DNA of 64,000 nt from Tricholomella constricta (taxonomy: Eukaryota; Basidiomycota; Agaricomycetes; Agaricales; Lyophyllaceae): contig JAACJP010000019.1 of the NCBI GenBank assembly GCA_013368375.1, positions 721,020 to 785,019 of the forward strand, in the 5' to 3' direction. Both the position numbers and the translations under genes were made by a program. Every line of letters starts with the position of its first letter. The first letter of the stretch is position 1. A model generated the notes under the pieces. That model was not told the DNA's origin, ran no database searches, and worked only from the letters and a program-made list of their open reading frames with translations. Shown here piece after piece: positions 37,462-48,082 of the stretch.

Positions 37462-37793
37462 GACAAAATTATTGCTCGAATTATGAGCACCGCTGCAAAC
37501 AACTGAGAGCTCCAGAAACAGTCAGAACATGTATCCAGAAGCTACCTGAAGACGTTTGTACGAGTCGTTTTGCTCAATTTGATTTTTTTTTTTGAAAACC
37601 CCTCAAAAATTTGGCCACCCTCAAAATAAGTCACTAAAATCATGAAAAATAGCGGAATCGAGAGAGCTCAGTCTGTAGCGCATGAATCCGGAAGAAAGGA
37701 ACACAATAAGTTTGTAATTGATCCGCAAAATAATTTAACATTTTTGCCCGTCAAGTGCTCCTCCTGCTCGTGTCCAGCTTAGTTGAACCTCCT

Positions 37794-38437
37794 ATGGCAC
37801 ACGGCCAGCCTCCTAAATGTCCCAGACACACTGGAGGACTTTGGAACCAACAAGCCCATGATGTCCGCGACCTCGAGAACCTGTCGAGCGATGATGAGAG
37901 CCCCGATGCCGAGTCCGAAGATGAAGTGACTGATGCCGAGCTCCTTTGGGAAAGAGCAGAGGTGGAAAATGGAGAGCAAATGGTTGATGGGCTGGATTCA
38001 GATGTGGAAGTGGAGGAGGATGAGGGTTGGGAGGATGAGGAGCTCCAGGAAAAACTGGTTGCTGTGGCTGAAATTGAAGGAGATGATCTCAAGGATGAAG
38101 TATGGCTGCCATTCCATCTTAGAAGGAAGAAATTAAAAACAGGTAAAGTACATCACCAGAGGAAGAATACACACTGAAGAAAACACCCAGGATGACCCAA
38201 AGAATATATAAAAGGTCCGGATGTCATGAGCAAGTCTGAGCGCATGAAAAGACGATATCGCAAGTCCACGCGAGGTCAACAATCACTCACAGGGTTCTTC
38301 CAGCCAATTCGGAGGTCGGGATCTCGCTTGCATGCAGGGTCATCGTGCACAGGGCCATCGTGTGCAGGGTCATCGCACACAGGATTGTCCCACACATCAG
38401 CATCGTTGAGTGCGCGCGTCAAAGAGGGCATCGAGAC
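37794..38437 (+). pseudogene. DDE transposase, N-terminal part, split by LTR element
   Basis: ATG at 37794 (MAHGQPPKCPRHTGG), exon to 38142, GT-AG intron 38143-38214, second exon with KSERMKRRYRKSTRG and QSLTGFFQP, a basic region plus the short FF motif seen at the N-terminus of a large Agaricomycete DDE transposase family. The middle of exon 1 is strongly acidic. The frame is cut at 38437 by the LTR (VKEGIET then LTR). Its continuation is the minus-strand piece starting at 44481: with the retroelement and one GAGAC copy set aside, the codons continue in phase (GIET then VHSQNELS). Confidence 0.8.
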
Positions 38438-38658
38438 TGTAAGGGCGCCTACTATCTTATCTAATATCGGTTATCTAATCGTATCTTATTGAGACGATTA
38501 CGCTATTGTTTGGCAACACCTTCTGGTGTTGCCTATTTAATTCATTACATTAAATAAGTATAAACAACCTTGTACACCTATACATAGCAATCGACAGACT
38601 TGTCAAGCTTACGTCTAGCGTGAACAGCAAGGTTCCCAAATTCTGTAACTCCGTTACA
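38438..38658 (+). repeat. 5' LTR (221 bp) of the hairpin-rich retroelement
   Basis: Begins TGTAAGGGCGCC, ends CTCCGTTACA. Preceded by GAGAC (38433-38437), which recurs directly after the other LTR when read on the minus strand (44486 down to 44482). Contains the perfect 9-bp inverted repeat GGCAACACC (38512-38520) / GGTGTTGCC (38525-38533). No standard tRNA primer-binding site is evident just after it; the sequence there is TTTTTTTAAGCTACC. Confidence 0.93.
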
Positions 38659-38813
38659 TTTTTTTAAGCTACCTTGCTTTCTATTGCTGCGTACCCACAA
38701 CGTCACGCAGACCCACATTCCATTTAGAACACCCATCAACAAAAGAACCCACGAGATCCAGACCCGATGACACCAACTCCCACATCCGGAAAGAGCCGAA
38801 CCCCTGTCCTTGA

Positions 38814-41800
38814 GGATGCGCTCACAGTGCTCCATCACAACTCCCACTGCAACCAGTGGAAGTCGGATTAGTCGCTGGTGGACAAAGTCCACCAGTGCAG
38901 AATACACTAGGATTAGAATCGGAGGAATTTTGGCCGACAGCAAGCACCAATGTGCCTGGGAGCTTGGCCGACGAATTGGCCAGGTCACAACGACCTGGCT
39001 CCACGTCTGGAAGCAGATGGCCAGACAGCCATCTATCAAGCAGAGCATTCGGGGCGTCCACCCTGAGCATAGTCAAGATGGAGTCGGACGAAGACGACTT
39101 GTCCGACCCCGAGGCCAATGAAGAAGAAGCCAGTGAAAGGGAATTGCTTGCGCTACAAGTGAAGCAATTCTGGGACACCACCAATGTTTTTAGCGAGCAT
39201 TGACGAAGGCGACTGGAGGAACGAGCGGATAGGCTCGTTCTACGATCAACCGGAGCACAATCCGTTGGAGAAATGGTCGCACAGGATTACACCGACCGAT
39301 ACTTGGAAGCGCTGTCCGTAGTAGTTACGGAATACAGGAAGAAGTACCCTAAGGGAACTTCGAATTCAGCAGTCAGTTCGATCGCTGGGACTCCTGTACC
39401 TAAGAAAGCTCCGCTCAACAAAGGAAAAGATCATTGGGATGACCTTTTCACTCCTCAAGCAGTGGCCTCTGGATCGAATCAGCCTCTTGATGAGGCTGCC
39501 ATGGCAGTATCGGCGCTGCATCAAGCGCGCCAGTTAGGAGAATCTGACGACGATTATCGTCGTCGGGCCGCGGCAGCGAAACACGAAAGAATGACTCGTG
39601 AAGAGCATCTTGCGCAACCACAAGGTTCCCGATGGGCCCCTGTTAGTGAGTCTACATTAGACCCACCCACTGAGCATAAGGACACAAATTCGCAACCAGC
39701 TGGCAACGAAAGTGTGCCAGCTATTCAAGTACCTACGGAGGCTAAGGATGGTCGTGTTCCATTAGCGAAAGAGTGGAACAACCGGATTGCTTACCAGCAT
39801 CTGAGAAAGGCTGATCTATCATGGAGCAAGTTCACGAATTATGACGACCAAGGAGTCGTCTTTGAAGGATATGCCTGTGGATGAGATGGCGAGGCAATGG
39901 GCCTTGCAAACTCAAGGTTCGGATGGTGGGTTGGTAACTGGACCTGGGGCCGTCGGAAAAAATAATCCGACAGCGACAGCTAACGGCCGTCAAGACATGC
40001 GGGTTCGAATAAGTGAACCCGCGGAATATGCGCAGCTGCGAGCTCAGACTCGAGGCTACTCAATGCCTGCTTCGATCCGCAGGAGTCAATCAATTGCGGA
40101 TGGAATACATGCTGCCAGAGAGCAGCATAAAACTAAGATGCATGAGCGATTGCATCAATTAATGCACGAGCGCTTGTCGGTACAACTGTCGCTTCCGGAC
40201 GGGATGAAATCTCGGCGTGCGGACTCAAAGTCCGTAGGCACTTATAGTGGAAGTGCAAAGTTCGGCGACTTAGAAGAATGGCTGTCGAGCCTTGTCGTTA
40301 TGCTGGCGGTGAGCCAGTTTGGAGGAGAAGAACGCGACCAAGAGCGCCTTCTGATAACATCCGAGTTTCTCGATGGCGAAGCTCGAAAGTGGTACAATCG
40401 CCACGTTATACATGTGAACCGTGAGAAGCAGCTCTGGACGTTTGAAGATGTCGTACTTGGGTTGTATGACCGGTTCGTGCTGCCCTCAACCATGCAAGAT
40501 GCTCGTAACGACTTCAATGCCGTTACTTACTCGGTGAGCAAAGGAATACAAGGTTTATATGATGACCTTGTGGACCATGCCATGAATATGGCAGCAAGAA
40601 CGGACGATTGGATGTTCAGAAATTCCTCAAAACACTCCCGCGTGAGATGCGGAAGGCATTATTCGATGACGGGCTATCACCCGAAATCAACACGGCCCGA
40701 GAGTTCCTAGCGGTGGGCTTAGCACACCAAGCCACCCAGAAGACGGCTGATTACTTTGAGCGGAACATAACCGCTCAGCGAACTCAACCGAGTCAAATGC
40801 GGAAACCAGATGGGGGGCAAGTAAACACCCCACAAAACAATTTCAACAGGCCTCGACGTGTGTATGGCGCATTTAATGAAAAGCCATACACCAAGCCAGC
40901 GTATCAGGATCAAGCTGGACGTGGAGAGCAAACGCTCCACGTCGAAAAACCAGCGGTGAAGACGGGAGATCGTCCGCGTTACGATCAAACCAAAAACCAC
41001 AATCATCACAATCACCTTCCGGGTGAAGTGTGCTTTAATTGTGGAAAACTAGGGCATTTCCCAAAAGATTGCAAACAGCCCAAGAAACAGCGAGCGTTCC
41101 TACGGGCCGCACATACAGCGGCACCTGACGCAGCAAGTGAGGCGGACGATGAAGATACGTCTCCCGAGGACCCGGATGGATGAGACAATGGACGCCCTGA
41201 TACAGAGGCGGACAACGAAGACGAAGGCGATGAGTTCGTAGACATGGAGGTCTACGAGAATGAATACTATGCTCGGGACGATGAGACCGAGCGTATGTTT
41301 GCAATGACAGAAGTAATTGCGTCAGAAGAATGCAATGATAAACAACCAGTTCGCAAAGTGAAAGTGCGGATGGGTAGGGACAAGATTGTTTGTCCCGTAG
41401 TTCCGATAAAGGACAAGGAGTGCCTTGTCACCTACATTAACGTAGGTGGACATGAGGCTTGGACCCTCTGGGATTCCGGGAGTACGACTACCGGACTTAC
41501 GACGTCATTCGCTCAAGTGGCCGATATTCGAGTGTTCCCGCTGGAGGATCCATTAATCCTCCAGCTCGGGACTAAAGGAAGTCGGGCCACAGTAAATTTT
41601 GACACGACGGTGGAAGCCGCCCTTCCAGAGTTTAAAGGCAAGGTTTACATGGACCTTGCTAACTTTGATCGATACGACGTGATTATAGGCACGCCGTTTA
41701 TGTGCGCAAATAACATCGTGCTGGACTTTAACCGTGACGAAGTTGTTGTCAATGGAGTCGCTACACCAGCGACTAAAGTAAAAATGGAGGATACCGATGG

Positions 41801-41843
41801 CCGAGCTAGGCGCCATCGATCATTGGAGAAACGAAGAGAATGA
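38814..41843 (+). pseudogene. Ty3-like gag and protease, degenerate
   Basis: Three linked frames. The first runs from 38814 through a TGA at 39201-39203 to about 39860 and includes DRYLEALSVVVTEYRKKYPK and ESDDDYRRRAAAAKHERMTREE. A frameshift near 39860 leads to the capsid core (DLEEWLSSLVVMLAVSQFGG, DGEARKWYNRH, VVLGLYDRFVLPSTMQDAR). A second frameshift near 40610 leads to a CCHC knuckle (CFNCGKLGHFPKDC) at 41031-41073. After a TGA at 41181 comes a retropepsin (ETWTLWDSGSTTTGL-like, here AWTLWDSGSTTTGL) with the flap-end motif DVIIGTPFM. The order gag-CCHC-PR is that of Ty3 elements. Both stops can come from CGA. Nonfunctional as it stands. Confidence 0.85.
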
Positions 41844-42507
41844 CTAAATGTAACAGTAGAAGATGACGAAGATCCTGATAATGAGGGTAGGCCGATAAAC
41901 AGCCTACCGAGGATCACCCAGCACTTCTATTATCCGATGAAGAGTTTCAAGAAACTCTTAAGGAGGGGGATAAGCCACTTCCGAAGAAGAGAAAATCCCA
42001 ACGACGACAGCAGAAGGCACAAAAAGAGCCTTCGAACGAACGAGCACAGACTAACGAGCCATGCGAAGAACGTCAGTGCAATAATTAAGCGCGTAAGACG
42101 AGCGATGCGGACAAGGATACGGAATCAGAACCGTATACGAATGCGAGTAATCGGTTTGGGCGACTTCTGGCGACGGGCCGTGAGATGGACAGCTTCTGGA
42201 TAGACCAAATCCACATCCACAATATGAGTGGATGTTCGACCCACGGATGCTGCACGAGTGGAACACAGTAATAGCGTCAATGTGGGCTCACGAAGGAAGA
42301 AATGTAGGCACGCTAGGACAAGTGTACCGAAATCCACAGCCTGAGGAAGTATCGGAGCCAACAGAAATGAATTTTCCGGTTAATATACAACGGGCTAAAC
42401 AGAAAACACTCTTACTTCAATAAAATTATGACTTTTCAAGGTGGCCAAATCTTTGAGAGAAATTTTCCGAATTCTATGTACCTCTGTGAGGCCTAAGGTA
42501 CCCTCAA

Positions 42508-44481
42508 TCAGTTTAGAACAGCCTCGATAGACATCAATGCCTGCTGAGAGATCTGCTGATGCTGCTTCTGCTTGCGTACAGCCCACGCAGCTGCCTGTCT
42601 CGTGAGACCCATCTGATACGCGCTCATAAATCTCCAAGAACGATTGATAAAATGCCGAATCACGACGTCCGGGCATGCATTAAGGTTCATCTCTGCCAGT
42701 TCCTTCGCCTCCGCGAAGGTCTTCTTGGGGACCTCTCTGTAGCGATATTTGACCCACCCCCAGTACTTGATAAATTACATGAGAATTAGTTTTGAAATTG
42801 ATCCGTTAAAAGAATACGTACCATTTCGATTGGATTCAGTTCACAGTGAAATTTTGGAAGGAAAATACACTCGTGTCCCGCTTCCTTGATCAACATCTCA
42901 AGCTGAGATTTTTGGTGCTTGAAGTCATCCTGTTGGCTAAGAAGGCGAGCCATGCAACAGTTGACACTGTTGGCTGAACACACAGGTGAGCATTTAGCGC
43001 GCAGGTTCCTCACTGAGAAACCGCACTCCTCGAGCACTGCCTGAAGGCCCTTTGGATCACCATTGGGCAGTGTCATCTTCTGTGACTTGCCTCGATACTG
43101 GGGGTCGGGGTTTGTCTGCGGGATCACTGTATCGGTTTGCTTGCGCTGTTTACCACCATTGGACTTGTTCATCTCGAAGGCCTTCAAAGCATCAGGAGGG
43201 AGCGAGGCGTGAGCAGAGGATTGGTCAAAGATGAAGAGTGAGATACAATTGGGATGCTGCTTTTCAAAGACCTTGATGGCATGCTTTACTTGCTCGAGAA
43301 GCTGAGGTGCATCCCACCATGTGTCGCCATGGATCCTGGATATATAATTCTTCGTGCTTCATCTAAAATTCTGCCATCAGGATCACGGTGGACAAGGCGA
43401 CCCGTCTCAGGATTTATAAAATCTGGAACGTGAATAAGGCGGCCACGCCCTTTCTTCTGCAGGATCGTTTGACCTCCTTTAACCTGAGGAAGATGAGATT
43501 GCTGTGTCAGCATCATTTGGGTTGTTGAAAACTGAAATTACTGACCATGCTCATTGCTTGTACTCATTTACTGTGAGGCAAGATTTGTCTTGAAAGTTTG
43601 CGATGACTTCTTTCTCCCCAGGACGCAAGGTTGGCGGGACACGTTTGAGATCAGGGCCCTCATATTTGGCCATACGTGCTTCGAATTTGGCCATTGCTGG
43701 AAGAAAGACGTTCTGATGATACTCGACCACATCTGGCCGCTCATGTCCATCCATGTACACTCCCTTTTGCAGCTCCTTGTGACTCCATCCAAGTCTGATG
43801 AGCCATCGACGAGCGGTCCGTTCACTCAGTGGGCGCTTGAGGGTAATTGCCAAACTCGGGAGCACAATCGAATTCAACGCGTCGCAAAACCGCCTGGGCG
43901 TGACTTCACCTGCAGGCTGGATGTTGAGCCAGTTCCGTGCCTTCATCTTAACACGCTCATCAAGAAGGAGGGTGCGAGCCTTGCGTGCCCCACCACGCTT
44001 CTCACGCGGAAGCTGTTCGAAGACCTGGTAATGGCGGGCGAGAGTGCGCATGCGGCGCGCGAAATGGACTCCTTCTCCTTCATGCCACTGACACGCAATC
44101 TCGTCGCTTGCTGCAATTTGACCCAGACCCTTTAGACGCAGTGTCGCGAAATTTCGGATGACCAAAAGCTGATTGACATGAGAAACCGGTAGAGTTTTCC
44201 CGCCTTTCTTCAAGTCTGACTTGATCTGGTCTCGCAGATCCTTCCAGGGCCGGATCTCCACACCAGCAAGCAAGGTCTCGTCAAGCTCATCCTCCCATGC
44301 ATCCTCGGGGCTCGTCAAGCTGTCATAATCAACGTCTGCTGGTGGGACTGGGACCTCGATACTTTCCATGGGCACGGCATCTGCTGGTGGGATCTGGACC
44401 TCAATGCTCTCTTCCCGGATTCGTACATCATCATCGATCGGGGGAACAATCACCATGCTCAACTCATTCTGACTGTGGACA
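42508..44481 (-). pseudogene. DDE transposase, C-terminal part, inverted relative to its N-terminus
   Basis: Reads from 44481 downward. Blocks in order: HVNQLLVIRNFATLRLKGLG, EGVHFARRMRTLARHYQVFE, RTARRWLIRLGWSHKELQKG, VYMDGHERPDVVEYHQN, KKGRGRLIHVPDFINPETG, FIFDQSSAHASLPPDAL and FLPKFHCELNPIEM, then YWGWVKYRYREV after an intron at about 42770-42825. FDQSSAH and CELNPIE supply the second Asp and the Glu of a Tc1/mariner-like DDE fold. Broken by TGA at 43551-43553 and a one-base loss near 43335 (PGS then shift to GDTWWDAPQLLEQ). The missing N-terminus is at 37794-38437 on the plus strand. Confidence 0.85.
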
Positions 44482-44486
44482 GTCTC

Positions 44487-44707
44487 TGTAACGGAGTTAC
44501 AGAATTTGGGAACCTTGCTGTTCACGCTAGACGTAAGCTTGACAAGTCTGTCGATTGCTACGTATAGGTGTACAAGGTTGTTTATACTTATTTAATGTAA
44601 TGAATTAAATAGGCAACACCAGAAGGTGTTGCCAAACAATAGCGTAATCGTCTCAATAAGATACGATTAGATAACCGATATTAGATAAGATAGTAGGTGC
44701 CCTTACA
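44487..44707 (-). repeat. 3' LTR (221 bp) of the hairpin-rich retroelement
   Basis: Same length and ends as 38438-38658 but inverted. Read on the minus strand it is preceded by the purine tract AAAGAGGGG plus TA, the expected polypurine primer for plus-strand synthesis, and followed by GAGAC (44486-44482) and the transposase codons. This makes it the 3' LTR of the element whose 5' LTR is at 38438. Confidence 0.92.
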
Positions 44708-45063
44708 TACCCCTCTTTAAGATCGTGTGTAGCGATCTTCACCAGGGAGTTGGGCAGGAAAAGAGAATAAAAGGAGGGTCTAGGTCCCGGCGACCTAGAC
44801 CTATCAAATAATGCAAGAATACGTAGGTATGATACGTATTCTCGACTTAACGACAAGTGGATGCATTAGCTCCACTGCATGGCCTCAAAATGCCGTGCGA
44901 CGATGAGTGGTGGTGAGGACATCCACTGTTACGTTTATACGCAACCTGTGGAGTGCTCCTCGGGAGTCAGGTGGTCTGCACCTGACAATGGCGGTCACCC
45001 TGACGGTACACCCTATGTGTCGAGGTCGGTTCGTTGATGGGGGGGTTAGGTTGTCTCCCCGAC
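44708..45063 (-). promoter_or_regulatory. Polypurine tract and hairpin cluster between unknown ORF and 3' LTR
   Basis: The polypurine tract lies at 44708-44720 (AAAGAGGGG on the minus strand). Perfect inverted repeats: 44719-44725/44733-44739 (7 bp, loop 7), 44777-44786/44792-44801 (10 bp, loop 5), 44818-44825/44833-44840 (8 bp, loop 7), 44966-44973/44979-44986 (8 bp, loop 5). Confidence 0.75.
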
Positions 45064-47811
45064 CTATGACTCCATCACTGTGTCGGGGTTGGTGGTGTTG
45101 TTGTCCACCGGACCCTGGCTGGTGGTAATCAACGCCAGTGATAAAGGCCCTGTAAGGGCCGACACGGGGTCCACTTGGGTTTCGGTAGCTCCAGTTGGAG
45201 CTGCCACGACTGTGGAAGGTGTCGCGGGGGCAGGTATAGCTGCCGACGGGTCCGCCATTTCGACGTTGATGGACGTTGATCCCGATGAAGCTGGGTGGTG
45301 CAGGCCTGGGGGAGATATTCCCCCACCCGAACACGGAGTCCTCGGAAGTGTGGGTCTTCACCCACAAACATCCATTCCGAGCTCACTAGACAGTCTAGTG
45401 ATTCGGTCTGGAATTCCACGTGTATCAGCGTTTGGATGCGTGTGATGTCATCGGTGGTAGGATGGTACCACCCATCCCACTCAGGAATGGCGGGCGGGAC
45501 GCCCATTTCATCTAGGCGACAAACTCGATCGTCGTCAACATTGCGGAACAGGTCCTTATAGGGACCTGAGTTAGAATAGTTATGGTCTAAATAATGTAGA
45601 CCATAAGTGTAGCTATGATGTATCCAGCTTACTGGAATACCAATATTGATAAGGTGTTGCAAGACACCTTGTTCAGTGATCCGCACCTCCGGAGGGATTA
45701 CCTGGATGCGAGGTATGGTAACCTCAGGGCCTTCGATCGGTGTGAAAGGCCGATCTGGATTGGCCTCGTTATGGGCAGCCACAGCCTCTGAGTAGAGGTA
45801 TGGCCGCGCGGTAATGGTTGTTAATAGTCGCATGAACCATGACCGCATGCTGTGGGTAGTTGGCACAAGTACATTCACCAACAAGTATCCCCAAGTTCTG
45901 CGCCTATGTACGCGGAACCGGTAATCCATGACGATTCCTCCGTATTGGTTCTTTGAACCAATACGCTCATGGTGAATCATGTGTCGGCACCAGTGCTCGA
46001 CATCGAGGGCATGGTCGGGGCCTGGCTGAGGAAGGCCAGCGCCTTGTGTAGGCTTGTCCGGCCTATATTCGAAGGCCTTCCCAGGCCGCCTAATTGGTGC
46101 GGCCTGCCAAATGGGTGACCGTGTATCGAACGGTCAGTCGACGCTTCTAAATTCATCCATGGCAGCTCGAGCCATGGATCGGTCGCGCAAATGGGGCGCT
46201 ACCGATAGGGATACTCGACGGAACTCCCTGAAGAGCATAAAGGCCTCTGCCCACTCTTCATCAGTCACACCGGGGCGCCGATGGTTGATCAGTGCATACA
46301 ACTGATCAACTTCACGAGGGTTCATTGGGAACCCGCGTGGTGCGATGGCATATAGCCGTCCTGATGGGGGACGAGAATTGTGTCCCGTCCCCAACTCGCT
46401 TTCGGATACTCGAGCTGCGGTGCCTAGTGCATAGGCACGATTCTGGGCGGACAATACATACATCGTCCGCACTAACATATCCCAAAAGCGGTTGTCCCTC
46501 TCGTGGCGGTCGTTGATGAAGACCACCCCGAGCTCGTCAGGGATCCGCCCCGGCATCTCCTTCTCAGCTTTGCGAGCCATATTCTCGCGATGCTGCTTTT
46601 GCCCGGCAGCCTTCTTCTTGCTGACAGGCTTGTCGTTGTCGGACGACTCGCCCCAGTCCGATTCATCCATAGCCTCGGCATATGGATCCGAGGCCCTCTG
46701 TTTGCCTTTGGATGGCGGCGTTGGGGGCTGCACCATCGTACTAGGTGGTGCAGGGGCTGGCGCTGGCAACATATATTTGCCAACAGGTTCCTTCTTCTGA
46801 GAACCTCGTTCTGGGTTCCGCACCCGGCTTTCTCCCGGGGGCGGTAACGCTCCGGATAAGTTTTGCAGCTTTGTTTCTGCTGACGTCGACGATGTCGACG
46901 CCGTGCGCTCGATTTCTCGAGCAGGTAAGGGACGCACTTCGCACGTCCCTTGATTTTCGCGGCGCTCTTCCCGTTGAGAACCATAATCAAGTGGGCGTTC
47001 ATCACGCCACACTTCCTGGTCAGGGTGGTGGTTGTACCGCTGATTCTCCTGTTCCAGGCGTCGTTCCGGACGCCTGGGCTCCCTCCTCTCTTGTCGTCGC
47101 GGCTCGTAAGAGGTGCATTCTTCTCGACACACCTCCGTTTGCTGCCTTTTTATGGGTCGGGACAATGGTCCCTCCCCGCGATCCGGTGACGTTACTGCCG
47201 GCCAGGCTGAGTTGCTCAGCCATGGCCGCTTCTCTTGCTTTCACACATCTCAAATCCGCGCGAGCTCCATTGTATGCATCAAGCAGCTGGGTTATGACCA
47301 GCTGTGCCATTCCATCGTCCAAAAAATCACAAAGTTCGCGGTGAATACCCGCGTCTTCCAATCGGTCCAAGAGAGAAGAAAGGAGACCATCGTCTGCAAA
47401 TGGTCTCCTCAAACTTGAAGCAGGCGATACTCTGCGATCGTCTGCCATCCTCCGCGAACTCGACGCAGACGATGCTTTGTCGTCTGCATTCAGTGCGACG
47501 TGTTGCCGCAATGGTTCACCGCGCACCACTTGCGCCGGCAGAACATTTGCTTGCAGACGACTTTAGTCGTCTACCTCCATCTTCTCCGACTCGTTGTACC
47601 GCGTATTGTGCGGTACAGGCTGCATGGGCATTTGGGGGTACCACGTCGGTTGCGGGTACCCCATGAAACTTGCCATTGATGGCATCTGTTGGAATGCCAG
47701 TCTTGGCGGATAAAAACCACCCATAGGTGGTTGTTGCCCTTGGTGGTGCGGTTGGCTCATATGGCCAACCGTCGGGAATGATTGTTGCCCCTGGTGGGGC
47801 AGTTGGCTCAT
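45064..47811 (-). pseudogene. Unrecognised long ORF of the hairpin-rich retroelement
   Basis: Starts MSQLPHQGQQSFPTVGHM at 47811, Gln/Pro/Met-rich. A TAA at 47563-47565 follows MEVDD, then the same frame continues with VVRGEPLRQHVAL and a helical stretch (LLSSLLDRLEDAGIHRELCDF, LITQLLDAYNGARADLRC). A frameshift near 47140 leads to an Arg/Glu-rich region, an acidic/Ser linker, then a folded-looking domain: DRHERDNRFWDMLVRTMYVL, LYALINHRRPGVTDEEWAEA, HRRRTWGYLLVNVLVPTTHS, YGLHYLDHNYS, LIHVEFQTESLDCLVSSEW. It ends in a Pro/Ala/Thr tail at 45064. I recognise no catalytic motif. Its place just before the 3' LTR is where some LTR elements carry an extra ORF. Similar proteins may exist in other mushrooms; the function is unknown. 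Confidence 0.55.
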
Positions 47812-47890
47812 GTGGCCAACCGGAGGATATTGGTATAATTGCAGGGCAGGGCACTACAATGTAATGTGACCAACGCTCTAGCGGGCTCAC

Positions 47891-48082
47891 ACAGTGTACC
47901 GTAATTGACGCATTGAGCGGGTCCTCTGTGCCATAGCGGACGCATTTACAGTGTGCTGTTGTTAACGGAGCAGCGGACCCAATACACTGTAGGGTAGGTT
48001 ACGACCGCGGCGGGCTCGGTACACCACCCAGAGAGCCCTCATGGTCAAACCATTACCGCCGCGGCCGGCTTTTCTTCTGAAT
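47891..48082. other. Junction between the rearranged retroelement and the KDZ region
   Basis: Contains ACAGTGT/ACACTGTA motifs (47895, 47950, 47982), possible ends of an element. The right inversion breakpoint should lie near here. No gene. Confidence 0.3.

Larger units (their letters stand above)
38438..42420 (+). mobile_element. LTR retroelement, left portion: 5' LTR, gag, protease
   Basis: 5' LTR followed by gag and retropepsin on the plus strand. The coding resemblance stops near 42420, where the sequence passes into the 3' flank of the DDE transposase. No reverse transcriptase, RNase H or integrase motif is present. The rest of the element, in the opposite orientation, is at 44487 to about 47890. 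Confidence 0.8.
44487..47890 (-). mobile_element. LTR retroelement, right portion: unknown ORF, polypurine tract, 3' LTR
   Basis: Minus-strand order is unknown ORF (47811-45064), about 340 bp of hairpin-rich untranslated sequence, polypurine tract at about 44708-44720, then LTR. It shares the inverted-repeat saturation with the 38.4-42.4 kb portion. The outer limit near 47.9 kb is set only by where that pattern fades. Confidence 0.7.

Noticed and set aside
38438..44707. The 221-bp inverted copies as terminal inverted repeats of one 6.3-kb DNA transposon
   Set aside because: A third copy stands alone with its own TACTT duplication, each copy has TG...CA ends, and GAGAC lies outside the left copy but on the inner side of the right copy. 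LTRs plus inversion fit; a TIR element does not.
38438..44707. Inversion caused by recombination between the two LTRs
   Set aside because: The polypurine tract beside the right LTR and the unknown ORF beyond it show that this LTR is the element's own 3' LTR, so breakpoints near 42.42 and 47.9 kb explain the order better.
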